This document shows, in pieces, positions 26,191-33,864 of a stretch of DNA of 64,000 nt. A model generated the notes under the pieces. It was not told where the DNA came from. It searched no databases and saw only the letters and a list, made by a program, of their open reading frames with translations. The stretch comes from Alkalimarinus coralli (GTDB lineage Bacteria; Pseudomonadota; Gammaproteobacteria; Pseudomonadales; Oleiphilaceae), in contig NZ_CP096016.1 in the NCBI RefSeq assembly GCF_023650515.1, forward strand, positions 738,513 to 802,512. The letters are read 5' to 3'. Each line of letters begins with the position of its first letter. Within the stretch, counting starts at the first letter, position 1. The translations under genes were made by a program, and so were the position numbers.

Positions 26191-27398
26191 TGCGCTTGGC
26201 CATAATAACCGATGATTACCTCCCGCATAGTACATTGGTGCATGCGAAGATGCTTCATGAATTAGCGTTGACACTTGTTCGAAGTGGGCATGACCCTATC
26301 ATCATAACACCAGGTTCACCCACTCAAGGTAAGCGATTGGTTATTGATACCGTTGAAGGTATTTCTGTTTGGCGATTTAGAAATGGTAGAACCAGAGGTG
26401 TTAGTAAAATAAGGCGCGCATTAAATGAAACGCTGTTATCTTTTAATGCATGGCGTGCAATAAGAAGGCAGGTTGAGGGCGCTTCTTTTGACGGTGTTAT
26501 CTATTATTCTCCGTCGATTTTCTTTGGGTTACTGGCAAAGAAGATAAAATCTCAAAGTCGATGCTTGTCTTATCTTATTTTGCGTGATCTATTTCCTCAG
26601 TGGGCAATTGACGAAAACCTGATAAAACAGGGCTCTTTGATAGAGAAATACTTCCGTTTTTTTGAAATGTTGAATTATACCTCTGCCGACAAAATTGGCT
26701 TAATGTCACCTAAAAATCTGGAGTTATTTGATAAAACGCATAAAAATAGATTCGATACTCACGTGCTTTTTAATTGGGCCGACACTGCGCGACCTGAGCT
26801 ACAGCCAGAAAAACTGAATTTACGTGATAGGCTAGGCCTTGAAAGGAAAATAATTTTTTTCTACGGTGGAAATATTGGTCATGCACAGGATATGGCTAAT
26901 TTAATGAAACTAGCCATATCCCTGCAAGGCTATCATGATATTCATTTTCTGTTTATTGGCCAGGGGGATGAAGTTGACTTAGTTAAAAGTACTATAAAAC
27001 GAGAATCCTTGGGTAACACTACATTTTTACCCTCTGTTTCTCAAGATGAGTTTAAGCATATTCTCAGGCAGGTCGATATTGGTTTGTTTTCTTTGGCTTA
27101 TTCACATCAAACGCATAATTTCCCAGGAAAATTGCTGGGCTATATGGTGGAGTCAGTTCCCATTTTAGGGAGTGTTAACCCCGGAAATGATTTGTTAGAG
27201 GTTGTTTCAAATGCGGGGGCGGGTTACGTTTTTATCAATGGAGAAGATGATAAATTACGTAATGCTGCAATAGCGCTGGCGACGGACGAAAATCTAAGGC
27301 GAAAGCTAGGGGCGGGCGCTAATGACCTGCTTAACCACTCTTTCTCTGTTGATTCCGCAGCAGGTGTCATAGTTGAAAATTTAGCATATAAGTCTTAG
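26190..27398 (+). CDS. GT4 glycosyltransferase, WbuB-like
   Basis: A GT-B enzyme of about 402 residues whose opening (RLAIITDDYLPHSTLVHAKMLHELALTL) and IGLMSPKN and FNWADTARP segments match the WbuB family that transfers L-FucNAc-type sugars. The frame opens at GTG 26175, but ATG 26190 overlaps the epimerase stop by one base and is the better start. Its place right after the three synthesis genes for an L-amino-6-deoxysugar suggests that sugar is its donor. It would add the second residue of the repeat unit on undecaprenyl-diphosphate. Confidence 0.78.
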   Translation: MRLAIITDDYLPHSTLVHAKMLHELALTLVRSGHDPIIITPGSPTQGKRLVIDTVEGISVWRFRNGRTRGVSKIRRALNETLLSFNAWRAIRRQVEGASFDGVIYYSPSIFFGLLAKKIKSQSRCLSYLILRDLFPQWAIDENLIKQGSLIEKYFRFFEMLNYTSADKIGLMSPKNLELFDKTHKNRFDTHVLFNWADTARPELQPEKLNLRDRLGLERKIIFFYGGNIGHAQDMANLMKLAISLQGYHDIHFLFIGQGDEVDLVKSTIKRESLGNTTFLPSVSQDEFKHILRQVDIGLFSLAYSHQTHNFPGKLLGYMVESVPILGSVNPGNDLLEVVSNAGAGYVFINGEDDKLRNAAIALATDENLRRKLGAGANDLLNHSFSVDSAAGVIVENLAYKS

Positions 27399-27413
27399 TT
27401 TAAAGGTTGTGTC

Positions 27414-28367
27414 TTGAATATTCTTATTACGGGTGGTACAGGGTTTCTTGGCGGGGCGGTTGCTCGGTCACTTTCATCGAACAATCAATGTAACTTGGTC
27501 GCTACGGTTAGGAAAGAGCAAGAGATAGCTGAAGGCATTAAGCATGTACCAGTAGAAGAAATTGATGGCTCAACGGTTTGGTCTGAAGCGGTTGCCGGTT
27601 GTGAGGTGGTCATTCACTGCGCTGCTCGAGTTCATGTGATGGATGATTCTGCAGTTGATCCTTTAACTGAGTTTCGCACCGTAAATACCGATGGTACTTT
27701 AAATCTTGCTAAACAAGCTGCGGAAGCAGGCGTTAAGCGCTTTATTTTTGTTAGCTCGATTAAAGTAAATGGCGAGTACACTATAGCGGGGGCGCCGTTT
27801 AAACCGGATGATGTCCATGTTCCTGCCGACCCTTACGGTTTGAGCAAGTATGAGGCTGAAGTCGGCTTGCGCAAATTATCACAAGAAACAGGCATGGAAG
27901 TAGTTATCATAAGGCCGCCCTTAGTTTATGGTAATGGGGTAAAAGGGAACTTTGTAAGCATGATGCGGTGGTTGAAAAAAGGTATTCCGCTTCCGCTTGG
28001 AGCGATAAGTAACCAGCGAAGTTTAGTTTCACTGGATAACCTGGTTGATCTTATAAAGGTTTGTATTGCGCACCCAAAGGCGGCGAATGAAACATTTCTG
28101 GTTTCAGATGATAACGATATATCAACGACACGGTTGTTATCAAAGCTTGCAGGGGGCTTGGGCGCTCCGAATAGGCTACTGCCCGTTCCTGTAGTCATGC
28201 TGAATGTTTGTGCCCTTTTGTTAGGCAAAAAAGATATCGCACAGCGCTTATTAGGCTCGCTACAAGTAGATATTTCTAAAACTAAATCGCTTTTAGAGTG
28301 GGCCCCTCCATATACAGTTGATGAAAGTCTGAAAAAAACATCACAGTCTTTTTTAAAATTACAATAA
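27414..28367 (+). CDS. NAD-dependent epimerase/4-reductase, WbpV-like
   Basis: A 317-residue extended SDR enzyme with GGTGFLGGAVA near the N-terminus, VVIHCAARVHVMDD, FVSSIKVNGE and the catalytic YGLSK. These HVMDD and SSIKVNGE patterns are typical of the WbpV/WbpK-type 4-reductases paired with WbpM that make UDP-D-QuiNAc or UDP-D-FucNAc. The WbpM-like dehydratase is encoded 0.8 kb downstream, and the intervening gene encodes the initiating phosphoglycosyltransferase. The start is TTG with AAAGG upstream. Confidence 0.8.
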   Translation: MNILITGGTGFLGGAVARSLSSNNQCNLVATVRKEQEIAEGIKHVPVEEIDGSTVWSEAVAGCEVVIHCAARVHVMDDSAVDPLTEFRTVNTDGTLNLAKQAAEAGVKRFIFVSSIKVNGEYTIAGAPFKPDDVHVPADPYGLSKYEAEVGLRKLSQETGMEVVIIRPPLVYGNGVKGNFVSMMRWLKKGIPLPLGAISNQRSLVSLDNLVDLIKVCIAHPKAANETFLVSDDNDISTTRLLSKLAGGLGAPNRLLPVPVVMLNVCALLLGKKDIAQRLLGSLQVDISKTKSLLEWAPPYTVDESLKKTSQSFLKLQ

Positions 28368-28418
28368 AGGCTGAATTTGCCAACATAGTTTGACGTTACA
28401 CAACATAAAGTAGTTATT

Positions 28419-28985
28419 ATGAGCTCGTTATTTTTTAGATTACTAGATTTTAGTGCTGCATTTTTCGGTTTGCTTCTGACTGCACCTGTGTTGCTGGTTG
28501 TTATCATTGCAGGCTACTTTGACACAGGTTCACCTATATTTATGCAGCAGCGTGTAGGTAAAAACAAGAAACCCTTTACCTTAATTAAATTCCGTACCAT
28601 GAGTGTTGATACTCAATCTGTCGCTAGTCATTTAGCGAGTACTACGTCGATAACAAAAATGGGTGCGTTTCTTCGTAAAACAAAAATTGATGAACTGCCG
28701 CAGTTGATTAATGTATTAAAAGGGGAAATGAGCTTGGTTGGGCCGCGACCTAATTTGTTCAATCAAGACGCGCTAATTAAAGAACGGGATGAATTAGGGG
28801 TTTATGATGTATTACCAGGTATCACAGGGCTTGCACAGGTAAATAACATTGATATGTCGACCCCGAAACTACTAGCGAAGACAGATAAAAAAATGATCGA
28901 AACGTTAAACCTAAAAGGTTATTTTAAGTATATGATTATGACTGTGACTGGACGTGGAAGGGGTGATGCCGTTGGCCCTGGATAG
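28419..28985 (+). CDS. Initiating phosphoglycosyltransferase, PglC-like
   Basis: A 188-residue monotopic sugar-phosphate transferase with a single N-terminal hydrophobic re-entrant segment ([24 protein letters not shown]). The conserved core follows: [24 protein letters not shown], the catalytic-region [25 protein letters not shown] (Asp-Glu pair DE) and [11 protein letters not shown]. It transfers a sugar phosphate, probably D-QuiNAc-1-P or D-FucNAc-1-P from the neighbouring WbpV/WbpM products, to undecaprenyl phosphate. This small form lacks the extra membrane helices of WcaJ/WbaP. Confidence 0.88.
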   Translation: MSSLFFRLLDFSAAFFGLLLTAPVLLVVIIAGYFDTGSPIFMQQRVGKNKKPFTLIKFRTMSVDTQSVASHLASTTSITKMGAFLRKTKIDELPQLINVLKGEMSLVGPRPNLFNQDALIKERDELGVYDVLPGITGLAQVNNIDMSTPKLLAKTDKKMIETLNLKGYFKYMIMTVTGRGRGDAVGPG

Positions 28986-29138
28986 CGGTTGTATGCTGCG
29001 TATCCCGGTTTAGGTGGCGGTCTGTACCTTGCCTTTTGCTTTAAGCGGAGAGAATGATTAGAATGCCAATGCTATTTGTCGGTATAAAAACAATTCATAT
29101 ACATCACCATAGAATGTCTGGTCAACTTAGGGGTCTTC

Positions 29139-31091
29139 GTGTTCGATTATCTTCTTAATTTACCCCGTTATCAAAAAAGAATATTTTCGGTAATTACAGA
29201 CACTATTTTTATCCTCTTAGCCCTTTGGCTATCAATATGTGTCCGTTTAGAAGAGTTTCATGTTCCTGAAAATAACCTTGTTTTACTCTCGTTTGGTATC
29301 ACTTTAACAATTACTATCGCTGTATTTGTTCGTCTAGGCCTCTACCGAGCCGTCATTCGCTACTTATCAAACCACGCCTTAATTGCAGTCGTATCGGGAG
29401 TGTCTGTTTCAGCATTAGTCTTTTCTGCCTCCAGTTTTCTATTAAAAGCCCCCGTACCCCGTTCAGCCCCATTCATCTATTGGGGGCTCGCTTTGCTATT
29501 TGTAGGCGGTTCCCGAATGTTGGTTCGCTCCTATGTTCACCAGACTCAGCGAAAACTTAAAGAAAAAGTGGTCATATATGGAGCTGGTACGTCAGGGATT
29601 CAGTTGGCAAACGCCTTATTTCAGGGGCAGGAATTCCAGCCTATTGCCTATGTAGATGATAATAAAAGTAGGCAGGGGAGTGTATTTCAAGGCCTTAGAG
29701 TTCATAGCCCTGCGGAACTTTCTAGAATTATTGAAAAGTATGGGGTTAACAAACTTTTGTTAGCCATAGGAAGCGCACCTCACTCTCAACGTTCTTTAAT
29801 ATTGCGTTATCTTGAGCCCCTTCCTATTCAAGTTCAAACAATCCCTGATATGGCTGACGTCATCAGTGGCCGAGCAAAAATTGAAGAAATTAAAGATATT
29901 GAGATCGAAGATCTACTGGGGCGAGACCCGATTGCGCCAGATGACAAGCTGCTGGATGAGTTTATAAAGGATAGGGTTGTCATGGTGACAGGGGCCGGTG
30001 GCTCAATTGGTTCGGAGCTTTGTCGTCAAATTGTTCAATATAAACCAAAGACATTGGTATTGTTTGAACTGTCTGAGTTCAATCTATACGCTATCCACCA
30101 AGAGCTAATTACTTTAGTAAGTGAATTTGATCTGGACGTAGATATTAAACCCGTAATGGGCTCCGTTCAAAGAGAGCATCGCCTCGAAGTCATTATGAAG
30201 TCGTTTGGTGTTCAAACGGTTTACCATGCGGCGGCATACAAGCATGTGCCGTTGGTTGAGCATAACGTGGTGGAAGGTGTAAGAAATAATGTATTCGGTA
30301 CGTGGTATACCGCAGAAGCAGCGATAAAGGCTAAAGTAGAGACGTTTGTTCTTATTTCAACTGATAAGGCAGTGAGGCCTACCAATGTCATGGGGGCAAG
30401 TAAGCGAATGGCCGAGCTGGTGCTTCAAGGGCTTGCGGAGCGGCAAACAAATACGCGCTTTTGTATGGTTCGGTTTGGCAATGTTTTGGGCTCATCCGGC
30501 TCTGTTGTCCCTCTATTTAGAGAGCAAATAAGAAAGGGCGGGCCGGTTACGGTCACCCACCCCGATATTATCCGTTATTTTATGACCATCCCCGAAGCTG
30601 CACAGCTGGTTTTACAAGCAGGGAATATGGGCCATGGTGGTGATGTCTTTGTTTTGGATATGGGGGAGCAGGTTAAAATAGCAGATCTGGCTAAAAAAAT
30701 GGTTCACCTGATGGGGCTTGAAGTCAAAGACGAAAAGAACCCTGATGGAGATATAGAGATATCCTATACAGGTTTGCGCCCAGGTGAAAAGCTCTATGAA
30801 GAGCTATTAATTGGCGATGACCCGCAGGGAACTGACCACCCTCGTATAATGAAAGCGCGTGAACTATCGTTAACCTGGTCAGAGGTTGAAGAAATACTGG
30901 AGCGCCTAGACCGCGCTTGCCATGTTTTTGATTGTGATAAAGTTAGGGATATTCTCGAGTCAACACCGCTTGGTTTTTCACCCAACAATGCAATAGAAGA
31001 TTTGGTATGGAAGCAGGATCAGTGTGATATCTCTTTGTCTGAAAATGTTAGTAGGATTGAAGTTGTTGAATTGGAAAGAGGCGCGTCTTAA
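29139..31091 (+). CDS. wbpM: Membrane-bound UDP-GlcNAc 4,6-dehydratase, WbpM-like
   Basis: A 650-residue protein. Four N-terminal membrane segments (within residues about 12-130) precede a first Rossmann domain (VVIYGAGTSGIQLANAL) and a catalytic SDR domain (VMVTGAGGSIGSELCRQI near 282; Met-type active site VMGASKRMAELV). Length and layout match WbpM/PglF-type enzymes. It converts UDP-GlcNAc to UDP-4-keto-6-deoxy-GlcNAc, feeding the WbpV-like reductase. The start is GTG. A 153-base gap separates it from the PglC-like gene, so it may have its own transcription start. Confidence 0.9.
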   Translation: MFDYLLNLPRYQKRIFSVITDTIFILLALWLSICVRLEEFHVPENNLVLLSFGITLTITIAVFVRLGLYRAVIRYLSNHALIAVVSGVSVSALVFSASSFLLKAPVPRSAPFIYWGLALLFVGGSRMLVRSYVHQTQRKLKEKVVIYGAGTSGIQLANALFQGQEFQPIAYVDDNKSRQGSVFQGLRVHSPAELSRIIEKYGVNKLLLAIGSAPHSQRSLILRYLEPLPIQVQTIPDMADVISGRAKIEEIKDIEIEDLLGRDPIAPDDKLLDEFIKDRVVMVTGAGGSIGSELCRQIVQYKPKTLVLFELSEFNLYAIHQELITLVSEFDLDVDIKPVMGSVQREHRLEVIMKSFGVQTVYHAAAYKHVPLVEHNVVEGVRNNVFGTWYTAEAAIKAKVETFVLISTDKAVRPTNVMGASKRMAELVLQGLAERQTNTRFCMVRFGNVLGSSGSVVPLFREQIRKGGPVTVTHPDIIRYFMTIPEAAQLVLQAGNMGHGGDVFVLDMGEQVKIADLAKKMVHLMGLEVKDEKNPDGDIEISYTGLRPGEKLYEELLIGDDPQGTDHPRIMKARELSLTWSEVEEILERLDRACHVFDCDKVRDILESTPLGFSPNNAIEDLVWKQDQCDISLSENVSRIEVVELERGAS

Positions 31092-31175
31092 ATAGTTGAG
31101 CTGGGAGATAGGTTATCTCCTTGGCTAAGTCGTCGTTACACTCTACAATAACCGAAACATATTGTATTCGGAGAA

Positions 31176-32591
31176 ATGGATTTGATTACCCCTGTTATTC
31201 TTTCTGGCGGTTCTGGAACGCGTCTTTGGCCTCTTTCGCGTGAGGCATACCCCAAACAGTTTATTAGTCTCGTCAACAATAATAGTTTACTGGGGGATAC
31301 CGTTGAGCGCGTTGAAGCGCTGGATGATGTTCAACACTTAATTGTCGTTTCAAATGAAGAGCATCGGTTTATGGTGGCCGGGTGTCTGCAAACACACGAT
31401 CACTTAAACAATAGTTCGATTATTTTAGAGCCTGTTGGCAGGAATACCGCGCCTGCAATTGCATTGGCGGCTTTTAAAGCGCTTGAAGTCGATGCTGATG
31501 CTGTTTTACTGATTATGCCTGCCGATCATGTGATTAAAGACAGCCCCAAATTTGCGGAAGCGGTGCTAAAGGGGAAGAAAGCGGCCTTGGATGGAAAATT
31601 GGCGACCTTTGGCATTGTTCCTGATTCGCCGCATACAGGCTATGGTTATATTCAATCGGGCGAACATCAGGGTGACTGGTCTAAGGTTGACCATTTTGTT
31701 GAAAAGCCGGATGAAGCGACTGCAAAGAAATACATTAGCTCAGGCGACTATTACTGGAATAGCGGCATGTTTATGTTCCGCGCCGATCGTTATCTGGAGG
31801 AGCTTGAAAAGTTCAACCCCGAAATGGTCTCGACTTGTAAACGTTCCCTGGAAAAAAGTACACCGGATTTGGACTTTATCCGTGTCGATGCCGAAACCTT
31901 TGCCTCTAGCCCTGATGATTCCATTGATTATGCGGTAATGGAAAAGACTGATGCCGCGGTGGTAGTTCCATTGGACGCAGGGTGGAGTGATGTAGGGTCA
32001 TGGTCTGCACTATGGGAAATCCATCAGCAGGATGAACAAGGAAATGTTTGCAAAGGGGATGTGATAACTGAAGACGTTAACAATTCTTATATTCACTCCG
32101 AGTCCCGTTTAGTGGCCGCTATTGGAGTGGAGGATCATGTCATTGTTGAAACCGATGACGTTATTCTTGTGGCCGACAAGTCACGTGTTCAGGATGTAAA
32201 GAAATTAGTTGCGCAAGTGAAAAAGCAAGACCGATATGAGCATCAGTTCCATAAAAAGGTTCACCGCCCTTGGGGAACCTATGAGGGGGTTGCGAATAGC
32301 AACCGCTTTCAGGTGAAGCGAATAATGGTTAAGCCCGGTTCTAAACTGTCGTTGCAAAAGCATCACCATAGAGCAGAACACTGGGTGGTTGTGCAGGGGA
32401 CAGCGCTGATTACCAGAGGTGAGGAACAACTGTTATTGACTGAGGATCAGTCAACTTATATACCCTTGGGAACGGTACATCGCTTGGAAAATCCTGGCGT
32501 GATACCGCTTGAAATAATTGAGGTTCAAACCGGTAGTTACTTAGGCGAAGATGATATCGTTCGCCTGGAAGATACTTACGGCAGGGTGTAA
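31176..32591 (+). CDS. manC: Mannose-1-phosphate guanylyltransferase / mannose-6-phosphate isomerase
   Basis: A 471-residue bifunctional type II enzyme. The pyrophosphorylase signature GGSGTRLWP is at residues 11-19, FVEKPD lies near the middle, and the C-terminal cupin isomerase domain is HRPWGTYEGV, then KLSLQKHHHRAEHWVVVQG and LGTVHRLENP. It makes GDP-mannose from mannose-1-P and GTP, and mannose-6-P from fructose-6-P. No phosphomannomutase or GDP-mannose dehydratase gene is visible, so GDP-mannose may be used directly or completed elsewhere. Its stop overlaps the next ATG by one base. Confidence 0.95.
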   Translation: MDLITPVILSGGSGTRLWPLSREAYPKQFISLVNNNSLLGDTVERVEALDDVQHLIVVSNEEHRFMVAGCLQTHDHLNNSSIILEPVGRNTAPAIALAAFKALEVDADAVLLIMPADHVIKDSPKFAEAVLKGKKAALDGKLATFGIVPDSPHTGYGYIQSGEHQGDWSKVDHFVEKPDEATAKKYISSGDYYWNSGMFMFRADRYLEELEKFNPEMVSTCKRSLEKSTPDLDFIRVDAETFASSPDDSIDYAVMEKTDAAVVVPLDAGWSDVGSWSALWEIHQQDEQGNVCKGDVITEDVNNSYIHSESRLVAAIGVEDHVIVETDDVILVADKSRVQDVKKLVAQVKKQDRYEHQFHKKVHRPWGTYEGVANSNRFQVKRIMVKPGSKLSLQKHHHRAEHWVVVQGTALITRGEEQLLLTEDQSTYIPLGTVHRLENPGVIPLEIIEVQTGSYLGEDDIVRLEDTYGRV

Positions 32592-32983
32592 TGACTGAGA
32601 TGCTAATCCTAACTGCGTTGTCAAAGGCTGTCTGCTCACTTGAGCTGGCCTTGGCTCAGCCCAAGAATGAGTTTATTCGTGATGCGGTTATTCAGCGATT
32701 TGAGTACACTTATGAGCTTTGCTGGAAAATGTTACGCCGTTACCTTATATCAGATATTGGGGTGGAAGAGGTAAATAGACTGCCGAGAAAAGATCTGTTT
32801 CGTGTCGCTGCGGAGAAACAGATTATAACTGATCCTGTCTGCTGGTTTACTTACCATAAAGCAAGAAACGAAACATCTCATACCTACGATGAAAACAAGG
32901 CAGAAGAGACGTACTCTATTGCTAGTAAGTTTTGTGATGATGCAAAAGCTTTATTATTTCGGCTGGAAGAGCTAAATGTTTGA
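32591..32983 (+). CDS. hepT: HepT-like RNase toxin (HI0074 family) of type VII toxin-antitoxin
   Basis: A 130-residue four-helix protein of the HEPN/HI0074 family (nucleotidyltransferase substrate-binding). The HEPN catalytic motif RX4HXY is intact as R92-N-E-T-S-H97-T-Y99. In characterised HepT/MntA pairs this protein is an RNase, and its motif tyrosine is AMPylated by the partner. It overlaps the partner gene by 8 bases and the manC stop by one, so it may ride on the polysaccharide operon transcript. An earlier view of this family is a substrate-binding subunit of a nucleotidyltransferase; both views fit the sequence. Confidence 0.85.
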   Translation: MTEMLILTALSKAVCSLELALAQPKNEFIRDAVIQRFEYTYELCWKMLRRYLISDIGVEEVNRLPRKDLFRVAAEKQIITDPVCWFTYHKARNETSHTYDENKAEETYSIASKFCDDAKALLFRLEELNV

Positions 32984-33305
32984 CCTGTCGGATGCAGAGC
33001 GTCAGGTTGTGTCTGATATTATAAATACCTATATTTCAGGGGACTATAGGGTATTTGTCTTTGGTTCCCGAGCCAAACTGACCAATCACGCTCACTCTGA
33101 TCTGGATATCGTGATTCAATCAGCAGAGCCGATTGATTTGAGCACACTGGCATTAGTGTCTGACGCTTTTTCGGAGTCGGATTTACCGTTTAGAGTCGAC
33201 TTTGTCGACTGGAATAGAATAGGGAAGGAGTTTCGCTCACATATTCAGCAGCACTGGGTTCCCTGGAACGGTGCAGAAAGTGAAAATAGAGTGACTAACC
33301 CTTAA
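32976..33305 (+). CDS. mntA: MntA-like minimal nucleotidyltransferase antitoxin
   Basis: A 109-residue protein with a perfect GSX10DXD motif (G30-S31 ... D42-L43-D44) and a downstream RVDFVDW carrying the third acidic residue. This is the minimal nucleotidyltransferase fold of HI0073/MntA. It is predicted to AMPylate and silence the HepT-like toxin. The gene order toxin then antitoxin, with an 8-base overlap, is usual for this type VII system. The pair sits exactly between the polysaccharide and type VI secretion genes, a typical place for a small acquired stabilising module. Confidence 0.86.
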   Translation: MFDLSDAERQVVSDIINTYISGDYRVFVFGSRAKLTNHAHSDLDIVIQSAEPIDLSTLALVSDAFSESDLPFRVDFVDWNRIGKEFRSHIQQHWVPWNGAESENRVTNP

Positions 33306-33333
33306 TTGATTAACTCACGTTCAAGGAAGAACT

Positions 33334-33621
33334 ATGAAACCTATCGCACTAGTAGGGAATTATCATCAATGTCCGGCCTATTGCGGGCCGGTTCCACACG
33401 TTGGCGGGCCTATTGTTAAAGGGGCCTCAACTGTTTTCGTTAATGGTCGACCTATTGCCAGAGTTGGCGATCAAGCAGCTTGCAATGGGCCTATGGATGT
33501 AATAGTTGAGGGATCTGGGTCAGTATTTGTTGAAGGGCTTCCCGCCGCTAGAGTCGGGGATAAAACCGCTCATGGAGGTGTGATTATGGAGGGTGATTCA
33601 ACAGTGATTTCTGGCGGTTAA
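33334..33621 (+). CDS. PAAR-domain spike protein of type VI secretion
   Basis: A 95-residue single-domain PAAR protein with GNYHQCPAYCGPVPHVGGPI, an internal repeat of the type VFVNGRPIARVGDQAAC / VFVEGLPAARVGDKTAHGG, and a closing GDSTVISGG. PAAR proteins cap the VgrG trimer with a sharp zinc-binding tip and often carry effectors; this one has no C-terminal extension. The ribosome site AAGGAAG is near. It precedes the tss genes by 235 bases and probably belongs to the same system. Confidence 0.92.
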   Translation: MKPIALVGNYHQCPAYCGPVPHVGGPIVKGASTVFVNGRPIARVGDQAACNGPMDVIVEGSGSVFVEGLPAARVGDKTAHGGVIMEGDSTVISGG

Positions 33622-33653
33622 GTACATTAACTAACCAAATTTTCAAAATTGGG

Positions 33654-33682
33654 TTAACAATTAGCCTGCGACGCTATATAAT
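33654..33682 (+). promoter_or_regulatory. Sigma-70-like promoter upstream of the tss operon
   Basis: TTAACA (33654-33659) and a perfect TATAAT (33677-33682) are separated by 17 bases. It lies in the PAAR-tssA gap, where an AT-rich imperfect dyad (TTAACTAACCAAATTTT and AAAATTGGGTTAA) overlaps the -35 region and could be an operator. The tss operon probably starts here, about 50 bases before the small upstream ORF. Identified by eye. Confidence 0.6.
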
Positions 33683-33744
33683 CCCACCGTATTAAGTCCA
33701 AAGGATTTGGATTACGTTCAAGCAGACGATGTCAAGGAGTGACA

Positions 33745-33864
33745 ATGTCATTATCTTTTTTGCGTGTTATGCAATACCGTAGCATCGCATCAGTCATTAT
33801 TTTATCTCTCAATCAATTACCGTTTTGGCAGCGCTACCTGTTTTTAGGGATGCGAGATGCTTAG
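33745..33864 (+). CDS. Possible 39-residue leader peptide overlapping the tssA start
   Basis: An ORF too short for usual annotation (begins MSLSFLRVMQYR, ends RDA). It has a strong AAGGAG ribosome site 5 bases before its ATG, stronger than that of tssA itself. The middle is hydrophobic (SVIILSL) and the ends are basic. Its stop codon lies 8 bases inside tssA in another frame, an arrangement that allows translational coupling. It could be a small T6SS membrane peptide, a regulatory leader peptide, or chance. No homologue is known to me. Confidence 0.35.
   Translation: MSLSFLRVMQYRSIASVIILSLNQLPFWQRYLFLGMRDA

Noticed and set aside
27926-28507. 193-codon minus-strand ORF opposite the WbpV-like and PglC-like genes
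   Set aside because: Antisense to two well-supported enzymes, with no motif or start signal.
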